Counted from the stretch's first letter, positions 26,566 to 36,306 are shown. The stretch: DNA of 64,000 bases from Lacinutrix mariniflava (GCF_001418015.1 NZ_LIQG01000032.1:186001-250000); one strand, 5' to 3'. Numbers and translations: made by a program. Notes: a model not told the origin generated them from the letters alone.

Positions 26566-27171
26566 ATGAGCATTTTTAAAAACATTTTCCGTTCTAAATC
26601 CGATAAAGAGAAAAAGGAAATTAGCAGCGATAATCGAGGTAAACACATGCCTCAAGTTGAATTACCAATAGACGAAAGTTTTACTATAAACTTTAAAGCT
26701 AATGGTGGTAAGTTTCTATATTGTGAAAACTTAGACGAAGTCTTCGAAAACACTAATCTTATTTTTAAAGAAAATAACTGGACAGATAAATCTGGGTATT
26801 TTTACGATGAAAATTTAAAAGAACGTTTTAAAGGTTTAAATTTAAAAATTGATAGCTTAAAGGAGGCAACTTATTTTTTTACGACTTGTGAGAATTTAAT
26901 TGCCAACGATGGTTCGTTACTTATATCATCGCACCAAATTGCAGAATCTAAACTAATCGAGTTTCCAAACAACTTTATCGTATTTGCAACCACAAGCCAG
27001 ATTGTTCCAAATATTGGAGAAGGATTACGCCAAATAAAAAACAAAAATGTACAAAAAATACCAACAAATATCACCACTATTAAACACTTTAAAGATATTG
27101 ATGAAAAAGACTTTTTAACCTACGGTAGTGCTTCAAAAAACCTATATTTGTTGCTTCTTGAAGATTTATAA
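26566..27171 (+). CDS. LUD domain protein (LutC/YkgG-like)
   Basis: 201 residues. The region from about residue 55 matches the LUD fold of lactate-utilisation proteins: ATYFFTTCENLIANDGSLLISS, FIVFATTSQIVPNIGEGLRQIK. It lacks the partner iron-sulfur subunits LutA and LutB nearby, so a lactate oxidase role is not supported. The position between ftsH and cdsA is conserved in Flavobacteriia and hints at a membrane or stress-related function. Three bases separate it from cdsA. Confidence 0.8.
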   Translation: MSIFKNIFRSKSDKEKKEISSDNRGKHMPQVELPIDESFTINFKANGGKFLYCENLDEVFENTNLIFKENNWTDKSGYFYDENLKERFKGLNLKIDSLKEATYFFTTCENLIANDGSLLISSHQIAESKLIEFPNNFIVFATTSQIVPNIGEGLRQIKNKNVQKIPTNITTIKHFKDIDEKDFLTYGSASKNLYLLLLEDL

Positions 27172-27174
27172 TTA

Positions 27175-27996
27175 ATGAAAGAAACTACTACTAGAGCACT
27201 TTCAGGAATACTTTTTATTTCGTTGCTTGTTGCATCGTTATTAAACCAACATGCATTAATAATCTTATTTTTTGTTTTTGGTATTATTGCTATTGCAGAA
27301 TTTAAGAAGCTTATCAATTTAAAAAGCTTTGTTCCCTACATTATATTTACAATACTCTACTTTATATTTGGGTACTGGCAGTTACTAATGAATTCTTCGG
27401 AAGGCTTAGACGAAGCCACACAAATTTTACAAGTCATTACTATATTTGTTCAATTACTATTAATTAAGGACTTGTTCTCTGAGAAAGTAATTCCATTATT
27501 TATTACAAAACGTTTTATATTAACAACATTCTACATTTCTAGTGCCTTTGTATTTTTAATTTTAATTGCGAATTATAACCATTCTTTTTCTCCAAAACTT
27601 CTATTAGGCTCTTTTATTCTTGTTTGGGTTAATGATTCTTTCGCTTATTTAGTTGGAAAGAACTTTGGTAAACAAAAACTTTTTCCAAGTATTTCTCCAA
27701 AAAAAACTGTTGAAGGTTTTCTTGGAGGCTTACTATTTGCCTGTATTGCAAGTTATTTTATTGCAATTTATACTGAAACTCTAAACTTTAATAACTGGTT
27801 AATTTTAGCAGTAATTATTAGTGTTATTGGCACTATTGGAGATTTAATAGAGTCTAAATTTAAACGTCAAGCAAACGTAAAAGACAGCGGTGTAATTATG
27901 CCAGGTCATGGTGGTTTGTTAGACCGTTTTGATAGTATTATATTTGCAGCACCATTCATTTATTTATTTTTAAGAATACTACACTATGTTTCATAA
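27175..27996 (+). CDS. cdsA: Phosphatidate cytidylyltransferase
   Basis: Makes CDP-diacylglycerol from phosphatidate and CTP, the entry to bacterial phospholipid headgroups. 273 residues with about eight membrane helices and the C-terminal CTP-transferase signature near residues 225-252 (SKFKRQANVKDSG, then PGHGGLLDRFDS). Its end overlaps the start of psd by 11 bases, so the two are coupled: Cds makes the precursor whose product Psd later decarboxylates. Confidence 0.96.
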   Translation: MKETTTRALSGILFISLLVASLLNQHALIILFFVFGIIAIAEFKKLINLKSFVPYIIFTILYFIFGYWQLLMNSSEGLDEATQILQVITIFVQLLLIKDLFSEKVIPLFITKRFILTTFYISSAFVFLILIANYNHSFSPKLLLGSFILVWVNDSFAYLVGKNFGKQKLFPSISPKKTVEGFLGGLLFACIASYFIAIYTETLNFNNWLILAVIISVIGTIGDLIESKFKRQANVKDSGVIMPGHGGLLDRFDSIIFAAPFIYLFLRILHYVS

Positions 27997-28636
27997 AGAA
28001 GGCCATAAAATTATTGTCATTACTTTTATAATTATAATTGCATCTTACTTAGCGGTAGATAACTTTATTGATTTAGCATGGCTTAAATACATTGTATTTG
28101 CAACGTTAGCAGTGTTATTGTATTTAATACTTCAATTCTTTAGAAACCCAAAACGAAACACTGTTAATAATAACAATCATGTTTTATCTCCTGTCGATGG
28201 TAAAGTAGTTGTTATAGAAGAGGTTTTTGAAAAAGAATATTTCAAAGAAAAGAGATTACAAGTAAGTGTTTTTATGTCTCCTTTAAATGTACATGTAACA
28301 CGTTACCCAATTAACGGAAAAGTATTATTTAGCAAATACCATCCTGGAAAATACTTAGTTGCTTGGCATCCTAAAGCAAGCGAAGAAAACGAGCGTACAA
28401 CAGTTGTTGTTGAGAATGAAACCTATGGCAAAGTATTATACCGACAAATTGCCGGAGCGCTTGCAAAACGTATTGTAAACTATGCCCAGGTAGGAGATGA
28501 TGCCATTCAAGGTAGTGACTCTGGTTTTATAAAATTTGGTTCTAGAGTAGATTTATACTTACCTTTAGGTACTAAAATTAAAGTAAACTTAAACGATAAA
28601 GTAAAAGGCGGCGAAAGTATTATTGCTGAATTATAA
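27986..28636 (+). CDS. psd: Phosphatidylserine decarboxylase family protein
   Basis: Converts phosphatidylserine to phosphatidylethanolamine. 216 residues, the short Psd type. Two N-terminal membrane helices are followed by LSPVDGKVVVIEE, SVFMSPLNVHVTRYPINGKV, and near the C-terminus FIKFGSRVDLYLP; the Gly-Ser bond there is the self-cleavage site that forms the pyruvoyl group. It overlaps cdsA and lies two bases ahead of the acyl-CoA-binding protein gene, so this is a lipid operon. Confidence 0.93.
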   Translation: MFHKEGHKIIVITFIIIIASYLAVDNFIDLAWLKYIVFATLAVLLYLILQFFRNPKRNTVNNNNHVLSPVDGKVVVIEEVFEKEYFKEKRLQVSVFMSPLNVHVTRYPINGKVLFSKYHPGKYLVAWHPKASEENERTTVVVENETYGKVLYRQIAGALAKRIVNYAQVGDDAIQGSDSGFIKFGSRVDLYLPLGTKIKVNLNDKVKGGESIIAEL

Positions 28637-28638
28637 AA

Positions 28639-28905
28639 ATGACTTCAGAAGAAATAGATATCACATTCAATGAAGCTGTAGAGCGTGTAAACGCCCATAC
28701 GGAGCCTTTTCCTGCAGATTTTCTTCTACGTTTATACGCTTACTATAAAAAAGCAACAAATAATTACGAAAGACCTAGTAGTCGTACTCCAATTATTAAT
28801 GCTTTTAAAACCAATGCGCTTTTTCAAATTCAGGGCATTACAAATGATGAAGCTAAGCAGACTTATATAGAACTGGTTGACAACTATTTTATTTATAGAA
28901 AGTAG
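28639..28905 (+). CDS. Acyl-CoA-binding protein
   Basis: 88 residues with the four-helix ACBP pattern: FNEAVERVNAHTEPFPADFLLRLYAYYKKAT, then a shortened middle and GITNDEAKQTYIELVDNYF. The usual KWDAW of eukaryotic ACBPs is replaced by INAFKTNALFQIQG, as in other Flavobacteriia. It would carry long-chain acyl-CoA in the cytoplasm. It is the last gene of the cdsA-psd operon. Confidence 0.88.
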   Translation: MTSEEIDITFNEAVERVNAHTEPFPADFLLRLYAYYKKATNNYERPSSRTPIINAFKTNALFQIQGITNDEAKQTYIELVDNYFIYRK

Positions 28906-29289
28906 ACTCTTAAAGAAAAGTCTAGAATAATTAAAACACTCAATTACCATGATTTTCTCAAGTCGAATTCTAGACTAATTTGTTGGAATTATTATACACC
29001 TATTTAGAGTCATATTACTTCTAATTTAACTGAAGTTCATTTAACAATCTACAAAAAGCTCATTATAGGTTTTGTAATACTTCCTTTAACTATTAGTCCT
29101 ATTGTAGTTGTCAAGTATTCGATGTTAGTCGATTCTTTTTCCTTAACTAGATTTATGGCTCAATTTACTCTCAAGGAATGAAAGTATACTAGAACAAATT
29201 CTAAAGAGTATTAAACCTCTATGTATAAGAAGTTCTTACTTTCCACGCCTATAAAATATAGGTATAAAAAGTAAAAACTTAATCATTAT
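28906..29289. other. Gene-free stretch with a long imperfect hairpin
   Basis: This 384-base gap between the convergent acyl-CoA-binding protein and phosphatase genes contains no supportable gene. Near its right end (29,230-29,280) there is a long imperfect hairpin built of AAGTT/AACTT, TTACTTT/AAAGTAA and CCTATA/TATAGG pairs around an AAA loop. No T-run follows on either strand, so a terminator role is only possible. The rest shows nothing I recognise. Confidence 0.4.
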
Positions 29290-30951
29290 CTAATCTATTA
29301 AAAACCCTAAAACATTTCCTGTAGCACCGTTAGGATAACTTATTCCTAATAAAGCAGAAATTGTTGGTGCAATATCAATAATTTCAGTTTTAGTTAACGT
29401 GCTTCCTTTTTTAATTCCATTACCATAAAACAACAATGGAACATGCGTATCGAAAGTAGAACCAGAACCATGTGTCGAACCTGTTTTACTGTAACTAATT
29501 ACTGCAGGATCTTTAACTAATATAATATCTCCAGAGCGTTTTTGGTGGTAACCATTTTGTAATAAGGCCTCAATTCCTCCCGAAAAAGTTGCGTTCTGCA
29601 TAGTTCTAGAAGAATACACTTTATCAATATGCTTATAATTTATCACCTCGTTTACTATAGCATATTGCACATCTTTTAAATCTAAATCCCATTGTTTTAA
29701 ACTTGTTCTATTTAGAAATATTTGATCATTACTTATACTCTCAATTAAATCTGAAGCCTGAAATTCTTTTTTCAAAAAGGCATTCAATTGCTTTTTAAAT
29801 TCATCTTTATTAAAATAGCCGGCAGGAATTTTTGCACTTTGCAAATAAGCTGGCACTTCTACTGCTCCATGATCCGCTGTTAAAAATAGTGTATACTCTC
29901 CTACTCCAACCTGCGCATCTAAAGCTTGAAATAAACGCTCTAAATCTTTATCTAAACGAATGTAAGTATCTTCAATCTCCTTCGAATTCACTCCAAAATT
30001 ATGTCCAACATAATCTGTACTAGAAAAACTAACCGTTAAAACATCTGTTATATTATCTTTCCCTAATTCCTCTGCTTCAATTGCTTTAATCGCAAAATCG
30101 GCAACAATACTATTTCCAAAAGGAGTTGCTTTAATAATATCGAATCCTTTATTTGAATCTTTCAACACAGCTAAATCATATGGGAAAGTCGCATTTTCCT
30201 GACCTTTAAAACCACCTTCAAAAACATTTAAATCACTTCCACTTTCGGTGTAAGTATCAATATCGTAAAGCGTATTCCATTCGCGTAAATAACTTTCTGC
30301 TGTATTAGTTGCATTAAATTCATTAACCCAACTAGGAAGACTGTTCATATAATATGAAGACGTTATAAAATTACCTTCATCTGCTCCTCTAAACCAATAT
30401 GCAGCATTTGCAGAATGACCTGCAGGTAAAATTGCACCACGATCTTTTATAGAAATACCAATAGTCTTTCCTCGCATTTGTGTAAATAACCTGTTCTCAT
30501 CTGCAAAGGTTGTTGTTTTCATTCTATGTGGAGACATTCGATCGCTATCCGTATCACTTCCAACGGCAGAAACGCTAGAATCCTCAGCACAATAAACCGT
30601 TTCTTTACTAAACTTATCATACCAATAATTAGCAATTATTCCATGATTTTTAGGTGAAGTTCCTGTGAAAATAGAAGCATGACCTGGTCCTGTAAAGGTA
30701 GGAACGTAGTTGTAATGATTGTTTTTACAATTAAAACCTTCGTTTATTAAACGTTTAAAACCACCATTACCGTACTTGTTGTAAAAACGTGTTAAGTAAT
30801 CGTATCTCATTTGATCGACAACAATACCAACCACCAGTTTAGGTTTAGCATTTAAAGCAACCTCATTTTGAGTATTAGATTGGATAACTTTATTTTGGGC
30901 TGTACAATTAAAAAGAAATGATAAAAAAAATATACTTAATAGAAATCTCAT
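29290..30951 (-). CDS. PafA-like alkaline phosphatase family protein
   Basis: 553 residues with a lipoprotein-like signal (FLSFLFNCTAQ). The start of the mature domain, LVVGIVVDQMRYDYLTRFY, and YVPTFTGPGHASIFTGTSP match PafA of Chryseobacterium, where the Thr of this second motif is the nucleophile. Zinc ligands fit FSSTDYVGHNFG and TADHGA. PafA-type enzymes release phosphate from many phosphomonoesters outside the cytoplasm and, unlike PhoA, are not product-inhibited. The gene is monocistronic with its own -7 element; no Pho box was looked for successfully. Confidence 0.9.
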   Translation of the reverse strand: MRFLLSIFFLSFLFNCTAQNKVIQSNTQNEVALNAKPKLVVGIVVDQMRYDYLTRFYNKYGNGGFKRLINEGFNCKNNHYNYVPTFTGPGHASIFTGTSPKNHGIIANYWYDKFSKETVYCAEDSSVSAVGSDTDSDRMSPHRMKTTTFADENRLFTQMRGKTIGISIKDRGAILPAGHSANAAYWFRGADEGNFITSSYYMNSLPSWVNEFNATNTAESYLREWNTLYDIDTYTESGSDLNVFEGGFKGQENATFPYDLAVLKDSNKGFDIIKATPFGNSIVADFAIKAIEAEELGKDNITDVLTVSFSSTDYVGHNFGVNSKEIEDTYIRLDKDLERLFQALDAQVGVGEYTLFLTADHGAVEVPAYLQSAKIPAGYFNKDEFKKQLNAFLKKEFQASDLIESISNDQIFLNRTSLKQWDLDLKDVQYAIVNEVINYKHIDKVYSSRTMQNATFSGGIEALLQNGYHQKRSGDIILVKDPAVISYSKTGSTHGSGSTFDTHVPLLFYGNGIKKGSTLTKTEIIDIAPTISALLGISYPNGATGNVLGFLID

Positions 30952-30975
30952 GTTATGCGCTTTTGTTTTTCATTA

Positions 30976-30983
30976 CAAAAATA
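30976..30983 (-). promoter_or_regulatory. -7 promoter element of the phosphatase gene
   Basis: The minus strand reads TATTTTTG (TAnnTTTG), 25 bases before the start codon. Confidence 0.5.
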
Positions 30984-31150
30984 AACTATTTTGAATATCT
31001 TAATTTAAAATTAGCGTTAAATACATCACACATCTATGTAAATATATTATTCTATTTTGTATAAAATTGGTTTTAGATTTTTATACTTTAGCAATTAATA
31101 CAATTGGGTCCTAAAATTAATAATAAAACCCTAACTGTTTCAATACTTAT

Positions 31151-31888
31151 ATGCAATATCTACATAATATTGGTACCTATTTTTTAATGATTATAGAGCT
31201 ATTTCGCAAACCAACGAAATGGTCTGTAATGAAAGAACTTATTCTTAAAGATATAGACGATTTAATAATTGGCTCCATAGGTATAGTTGCCTTTATTGCT
31301 TTTTTTGTTGGAGGTGTAGTTACCATTCAAACAGCATTAAATATAGACAATCCTCTTATTCCTAAAGAACTAATAGGTTTTGCTACACGACAATCTATCC
31401 TTTTGGAATTTGCTCCTACCTTTATGTCTATTATTATGGCTGGTAAAGTAGGATCGTTTATAACATCAAGCATTGGAACTATGCGTGTTACAGAACAAAT
31501 TGATGCCTTAGAAGTTATGGGAATTAACTCTTTAAATTATCTTGTTTTCCCAAAGTTAGTTGCCATGGCATTTTATCCGTTTGTTATATCTATTGCAATG
31601 TTTCTAGGTGTTATTGGAGGCTTAATGGCCTGCATTTATGGAGGATATGCTTCTGCAGACGATTTTATAACAGGTATACAACAAGAGTTTGAACCTTTTC
31701 ATATTGTTTATGCTTTTATCAAAACATTTTTATTCGCCTTTGTTTTAGCTACCATCCCTTCTTATCATGGATATTATATGAAAGGCGGAGCACTCGAAGT
31801 TGGAGAAGCAAGCACAACGTCTTTTGTTTGGACTAGTGTTGCTATTATTATTATAAATTATTTAGCAACTCAATTACTACTAAGCTAA
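31151..31888 (+). CDS. mlaE: MlaE-type ABC transporter permease
   Basis: 245 residues, inner-membrane permease of the MlaE/MCE family that moves phospholipids between the two membranes. Features: about five membrane helices, GGVVTIQTALNI, RQSILLEFAPTFMSIIMAGKVGSFITSSIGTM with the family glutamate-alanine loop, and RVTEQIDALEVMGINSLNYLVFP. It overlaps mlaF by one base. The substrate-binding MCE-domain gene is not adjacent downstream, where a minus-strand gene follows; it must lie elsewhere. Confidence 0.92.
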   Translation: MQYLHNIGTYFLMIIELFRKPTKWSVMKELILKDIDDLIIGSIGIVAFIAFFVGGVVTIQTALNIDNPLIPKELIGFATRQSILLEFAPTFMSIIMAGKVGSFITSSIGTMRVTEQIDALEVMGINSLNYLVFPKLVAMAFYPFVISIAMFLGVIGGLMACIYGGYASADDFITGIQQEFEPFHIVYAFIKTFLFAFVLATIPSYHGYYMKGGALEVGEASTTSFVWTSVAIIIINYLATQLLLS

Positions 31889-32655
31889 TGATAGAAGTAA
31901 AAAATTTACATAAATCGTTTGGAGATGCTCATATTTTAAAAGGTATAAGCGCAACATTTCATAAAGGAAAAACAAATCTTATTATTGGACAAAGTGGTTC
32001 TGGAAAATCTGTTTTCCTAAAATGTCTATTGGGATTATATGATTATGAACAAGGTCGTATTGAATATGACGGTGAAGTTTTCTCTAATTTAAGTGAAGAC
32101 AAAAAAAGAGATATGCGTGCTAAAATAGGCATGGTATTTCAAGGCAGTGCTTTATTCGATTCTTTAACAATTGAAGAAAACGTCATGTTTCCGTTACGCA
32201 TGTTTACTAAGCTTAAAAAAGATGAAATGCGCGATCGTGCAAACATTGTACTAAAGCGTGTAAACCTTGAAGATGCACATAACAAAATGCCTAGTGAAGC
32301 TTCTGGCGGAATGCAAAAGCGTGTTGCAATTGCTAGAGCAATTGTAAACAATCCCAAATATTTGTTTTGCGATGAGCCAAATTCTGGTTTAGATCCTAAA
32401 ACTGCTATTGTTATCGATAATTTAATTCATGAAATTACTGAAGAAAATAATATTACAACGGTAATTAACACACACGATATGAACTCTGTTATGGAAATTG
32501 GAGATAATATTATGTTTTTAAGAAATGGTTTGAAGGCTTGGGAAGGTAGTAAAGACACAATCTTTAAAACAGACAACGAAGTCGTTACCGATTTTGTTTA
32601 CTCTTCAAATTTATTTAAAAAAGTGAGAGAAGCTATTTTAAGAGAGCATAGTTAA
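31888..32655 (+). CDS. mlaF: MlaF-type ABC transporter ATP-binding protein
   Basis: 255 residues, ATPase of the phospholipid transporter. Walker A GQSGSGKS (about residues 36-43), Q-loop VFQGSALFDS, signature SGGMQKR with Met in the place found in Mla ATPases, Walker B YLFCDEPNSGLDP, and the switch His in NTHDMNSV. It is translationally coupled to mlaE. Confidence 0.94.
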   Translation: MIEVKNLHKSFGDAHILKGISATFHKGKTNLIIGQSGSGKSVFLKCLLGLYDYEQGRIEYDGEVFSNLSEDKKRDMRAKIGMVFQGSALFDSLTIEENVMFPLRMFTKLKKDEMRDRANIVLKRVNLEDAHNKMPSEASGGMQKRVAIARAIVNNPKYLFCDEPNSGLDPKTAIVIDNLIHEITEENNITTVINTHDMNSVMEIGDNIMFLRNGLKAWEGSKDTIFKTDNEVVTDFVYSSNLFKKVREAILREHS

Positions 32656-32657
32656 TT

Positions 32658-34163
32658 TTACTCCCTTACTTCAATTACTAAAGTGTCTAATTTTAACTTA
32701 TACTTTAACCAAGTCTCTAATTTCTTCTGTTGATATCTATTTAAGCTATCATTAGAATTCTTCCATTTAATACTAAAGACATTAATAGTATCTATAGTCT
32801 TAAAGTTGGAGTTTAGCTTTGATGCATAACCAAAAGCTTCAAGGTTTTCATAATTAATTCTAACCTCCTCCGTTAAGCTTTCAAAAGGCATTTGACTACG
32901 TTCGAATTTTGATAATTTTCTAACTCTATCCTCTAAATAAGTGATTTTTTGTTGTTGAGACATCAAATCTAAAGAGTCGCGTGTTCGCAATTCTTCCATA
33001 TAAAGCAGATTATTAACAATTCTATTTTTAACTTGGTTAACTTTTAATGTCGTGTTTTTTAATGCAGTGTAGTTATTAAAACGCTGCTGTAAGACCGCTA
33101 TTGTTGCTTCTGGAATTTCATCGGCCCCAAAAGTGGTTAACTCAATAGTCGATGTTTCGTCTGGATTGTAATTAGGTTTTGCATTCGCTTTAATATAGTT
33201 TGCATTTGGCAAAGCTTCTAATTCATTATCTATAAAAGCGAGGGCATCTTTATTAAAATTACTTTTATCTAAAACATTAATAAAGGTAAGTATTGCAGGA
33301 ATCATAACTAAAAAAGCAACAAAAGAGGCTAATCTAGAGATACGTTTACGCTTCGCAGAATTAGCATATTTAAGCATTGGAAAACGCAAAATCTTTAAGA
33401 TTAAAAACGTTGAAAGCGCTATAAAAATAGTATTTATGGTAAACAAATACATGGCTCCCAGAAAATAATCCATGTTTCCTTTTGCCAAACCATAACCAGC
33501 TGTACACAAAGGTGGCATTAAAGCAGTACCAATAGCAACACCAAAAATTACTGAAGCTATTGTACCTTTTTTCGTACGCGCAATAATTAATGCGGCTCCA
33601 CCAAAGAATGCAATTAATACATCTCGAATATCTGGACTAACACGACCTAATAATTCTGAAGTTTCTTCACTTAAAGGAAAGAAATAAAAGAATAAGAATG
33701 AAGTTAACAAACTAAGCACTAACATGGTTGCTAAGTTTATTAAAGAACGTTTTAGGGTATCAATATCATTAATTGCAATAGATAAACCAACACCCAAAAT
33801 TGGTCCCATTAAAGGAGAAATTAACATGGCTCCAATAACCACAGCAATAGAATCGGCATTTAAACCTACAGAAGCGACAAAAATAGAACAAATTAAAATC
33901 CAAGCTGTTGCTCCTTTAAAAGGTATATCTGCTTTTATCGCTTCTATTGTAGCATCACGATCTGTATCGTGTCTAAAATCAAGCAACTCATTAAAGAATT
34001 TTTTAATACTTTCAAAAAAGCTTAATGCATCTTTTTTTACTGTTTCTTTAGATTCCTTTACAGCCTCGTCTTTTTTAGCAGCTTCCTCTTTTGCTAATTG
34101 TGCTTTGGCTGCTTCATCTTTAAGAGTGTCTTCAGCGAAATTAAATTTGTTTTCGTCGCTCAT
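32658..34163 (-). CDS. DUF389 membrane protein
   Basis: 501 residues. The first 60 are lysine/alanine-rich and charged (AKEEAAKKDEAVKESKETV), then ATIEAIKADIPFKGATAWILICSIFVASVGLNADSIAVVIGAMLISPLMGPI opens the DUF389 core of about six membrane helices. The 170-residue C-terminal part is soluble, with coiled-coil character (LDLMSQQQKITYLEDRVRKL). The family function is not established. It ends two bases from the convergent mlaF and follows manC by three bases on the same strand. Confidence 0.88.
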   Translation of the reverse strand: MSDENKFNFAEDTLKDEAAKAQLAKEEAAKKDEAVKESKETVKKDALSFFESIKKFFNELLDFRHDTDRDATIEAIKADIPFKGATAWILICSIFVASVGLNADSIAVVIGAMLISPLMGPILGVGLSIAINDIDTLKRSLINLATMLVLSLLTSFLFFYFFPLSEETSELLGRVSPDIRDVLIAFFGGAALIIARTKKGTIASVIFGVAIGTALMPPLCTAGYGLAKGNMDYFLGAMYLFTINTIFIALSTFLILKILRFPMLKYANSAKRKRISRLASFVAFLVMIPAILTFINVLDKSNFNKDALAFIDNELEALPNANYIKANAKPNYNPDETSTIELTTFGADEIPEATIAVLQQRFNNYTALKNTTLKVNQVKNRIVNNLLYMEELRTRDSLDLMSQQQKITYLEDRVRKLSKFERSQMPFESLTEEVRINYENLEAFGYASKLNSNFKTIDTINVFSIKWKNSNDSLNRYQQKKLETWLKYKLKLDTLVIEVRE

Positions 34164-34166
34164 ATA

Positions 34167-35249
34167 TTATCCTAAATGGTCTCCAAACTGGTCTTTTACC
34201 TTTTGAAGCACTTTTTTAATATCTTGTTCTTTTCTCTTTGGATAGATAAGTAAAACATCATCTTTATCCACAATTATATAATCTTGTAAACCATCTACAA
34301 CAACAACTTTACCAGCTTTGGTACGTATCATGTTACCAGAAGCATCTTCCGCTAATGTTTTCGCATTCACTATAGCATTGTTATTCTCGTCTTTATCTAA
34401 TTTATCGTATAAGCTCCCCCAAGTTCCTAGATCATTCCAATCGAAAGTTGCAGGCAATACAAATACATTTTTAGTTTTTTCCATAATGGCATAATCCACC
34501 GAAATATTCTCAGCTTTACTGTAATTATCTCTTATAAAATCGTCTTCAAAATCTGTATTATAAGTATCCATCCCACTTTCAAAAAGTTGAAACAATTCTG
34601 GTTGATTATTTTTAAATGCTTCTACTACACTTTTAACACTCCACATAAAAATACCTGCATTCCATAAAAAATTACCTTGAGCAATAAAGCTTTTGGCAGT
34701 CTCATAATCCGGCTTTTCACGAAATTGATTTACAGATTTAATAGCATCTTTAGAAGCCTTATCGTATTCTATATAACCGTAACCCGTATTTGGAAATGTT
34801 GGAGCGATACCTAAAGTCATTAAGGCATCGTTATTCTCACAAAAATTAAATGCCTGTTGCACATTATCTACAAAAGCCATTTCATCTTCAATCCAATGGT
34901 CACTTGGTGCAACTATCATCACTGCATCCTTATTTTCTTTCTTAATTTTTAAAGAGGCATATAAAATACAAGGTGCTGTGTTTCGCATTGCAGGTTCTAA
35001 AACCACTTGTCTTTTAGAAACTTCAGGAAGCTGCTCGAAAACTAAATCCTTATAGCATTCGTTAGTTAAAATAAAAATATTCTCTTTAGGTATTAAAGTC
35101 GCCAAACGGTTAAACGTTTTTTGAATAAGCGTATCTCCTGTTCCAAGCATATCGTGAAATTGCTTAGGAAAATCCGTTGTACTTACTGGCCAAAACCTTG
35201 AACCTACACCTCCCGCCATTAATATAGCGTAATAATTTTTATTCATCAT
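34167..35249 (-). CDS. manC: Mannose-1-phosphate guanylyltransferase
   Basis: Makes GDP-mannose from mannose-1-phosphate and GTP, for cell-surface polysaccharides. 360 residues, the single-domain form without a mannose isomerase fusion. Motifs: AILMAGGVGSRFWPVS (GTP-binding loop), VAPSDHWI, TLGIAPTFPNTGYGYIEY, QFREKPDYETA, and FDWNDLGTWGSLY. Two ATG codons stand in tandem at the start. The SprT-like gene lies five bases upstream and the DUF389 gene three bases downstream, so the three probably share one mRNA. Confidence 0.95.
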   Translation of the reverse strand: MMNKNYYAILMAGGVGSRFWPVSTTDFPKQFHDMLGTGDTLIQKTFNRLATLIPKENIFILTNECYKDLVFEQLPEVSKRQVVLEPAMRNTAPCILYASLKIKKENKDAVMIVAPSDHWIEDEMAFVDNVQQAFNFCENNDALMTLGIAPTFPNTGYGYIEYDKASKDAIKSVNQFREKPDYETAKSFIAQGNFLWNAGIFMWSVKSVVEAFKNNQPELFQLFESGMDTYNTDFEDDFIRDNYSKAENISVDYAIMEKTKNVFVLPATFDWNDLGTWGSLYDKLDKDENNNAIVNAKTLAEDASGNMIRTKAGKVVVVDGLQDYIIVDKDDVLLIYPKRKEQDIKKVLQKVKDQFGDHLG

Positions 35250-35254
35250 ATCTG

Positions 35255-35854
35255 TTATTCCTCAATAATATCTATTTCTGCATTAGGACTGAAAAGATAC
35301 ACTTTTCCTGTACTAATTTCAACACATTCAAAACGTTTTACACGTTTATTCACTTTTCTAAACACCTTTTTATTCCTGAATTTAAAAACAGTACCAAATG
35401 GCACCTCAAAAATATAGGTTTTATCGTTATTTACATCAAATTGTTTTAAAGCATAAGCTAAATCCGAATCGGTATCACTACTTGCTTTTGGGTTTTTAAA
35501 ATGTCGTGCCAATAATGGTAATAAATCTAGTGGAAAAACCTCTGGATTTATAAAAGGCAACATTAAATGTTGAAATGTTCGCTTCCACTCCAATCCATGT
35601 GGTTTTATAAACCTGCCAAAACTATTATACGCTTCAAAATGAGCGATTTCGTGCACAAGTGTTATTAAAAAACGATAAATATTAAGGTTATTATTTATGG
35701 TAATTTGATGTTTCCCATTAGGTAATTTTCTATAATCACCATGCCTCGTTTTACGCTCTTTTTTAATTAAAACCACTAAATTATCATGTTCTAAAAGTTC
35801 TAAAACTCTTGGAATAGCTTGACTTGGAATGTGATTTTGAATTGTTTTATGCAT
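35255..35854 (-). CDS. SprT-like zinc metalloprotease-domain protein
   Basis: 199 residues. LITLVHEIAHFEAYNSFGR carries HExxH (HEIAH), and a third ligand may be the His of KPHGLEWKRTF, as in SprT/Spartan domains. The C-terminal part has basic strands (FRNKKVFRKVNKRVKRF) and a typical Bacteroidota ending. The relation to DNA-protein crosslink repair is by fold only. First gene of a probable operon with manC. The -7 element ends six bases before its ATG, so the mRNA is expected to be leaderless. Confidence 0.87.
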   Translation of the reverse strand: MHKTIQNHIPSQAIPRVLELLEHDNLVVLIKKERKTRHGDYRKLPNGKHQITINNNLNIYRFLITLVHEIAHFEAYNSFGRFIKPHGLEWKRTFQHLMLPFINPEVFPLDLLPLLARHFKNPKASSDTDSDLAYALKQFDVNNDKTYIFEVPFGTVFKFRNKKVFRKVNKRVKRFECVEISTGKVYLFSPNAEIDIIEE

Positions 35855-35859
35855 TGGCG

Positions 35860-35867
35860 CAAAAATA
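35860..35867 (-). promoter_or_regulatory. -7 promoter element of the sprT-like/manC operon
   Basis: The minus strand reads TATTTTTG (TAnnTTTG), with its G six bases before the ATG at 35,854. The spacing implies a leaderless transcript, as for guaA and pyrE. Confidence 0.6.
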
Positions 35868-35900
35868 AGAAAATGGAATCAACTTTATAGAATTTTCCCA

Positions 35901-36212
35901 CTAACTTCCTACATCTTCTAATCCCCATTTATCTAAACCTCTTAAAACAACCTCAAGCGATTCTCCTCTTTTGCTTAATTTATATTCTACTTTAGGAGGA
36001 ACCACAGGATACACTTTTCTAGAAAGCAGTCCATCTTTCTCTAACTCTCTCACTGTTTGGGTGAACATTTTATTAGAAATTCCTGGAATTTTCTTTTGTA
36101 ATACTCCCGAGCGTAATCCACCTTCTAGTAAGTGAAATAAAACCAAAGGTTTCCATTTTGTACCTATTAAATTCATTGTATAATTTAAAGGACAAGTATT
36201 ATTTTTATTCAA
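35901..36212 (-). CDS. HxlR-type transcriptional regulator
   Basis: 103 residues, one winged helix-turn-helix. NTCPLNYTMNLIGTKWKPLVLFHLLEG fits HxlR proteins, including the early Cys that often senses oxidants or electrophiles; PGISNKMFTQTVRELEKDGLL is the recognition region and VEYKLSKRGESLEVVL the wing. I kept the TTG start at 36,212: a stop codon lies four codons upstream and the next ATG would remove the Cys. It is divergent from the VOC gene, which it probably controls. Confidence 0.88.
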   Translation of the reverse strand: MNKNNTCPLNYTMNLIGTKWKPLVLFHLLEGGLRSGVLQKKIPGISNKMFTQTVRELEKDGLLSRKVYPVVPPKVEYKLSKRGESLEVVLRGLDKWGLEDVGS

Positions 36213-36306
36213 ATTAAATATTTAATGTATTGATAAATGACAATTTACTCTTTTAGGTAACTATATTACTTTTTAGTAAGTTATTGCCTATAAGACAAAT
36301 ATAAAT

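Noticed and set aside
28906-29289. Hidden gene or RNA in the 384-base gap
   Set aside because: No open frame with plausible start and no GC-rich structured segment apart from one AT-rich hairpin.
33724-34206. 160-codon open frame antisense to the DUF389 gene
   Set aside because: Serine/alanine/phenylalanine-rich shadow of a lysine/alanine-rich coding strand; no start signal.
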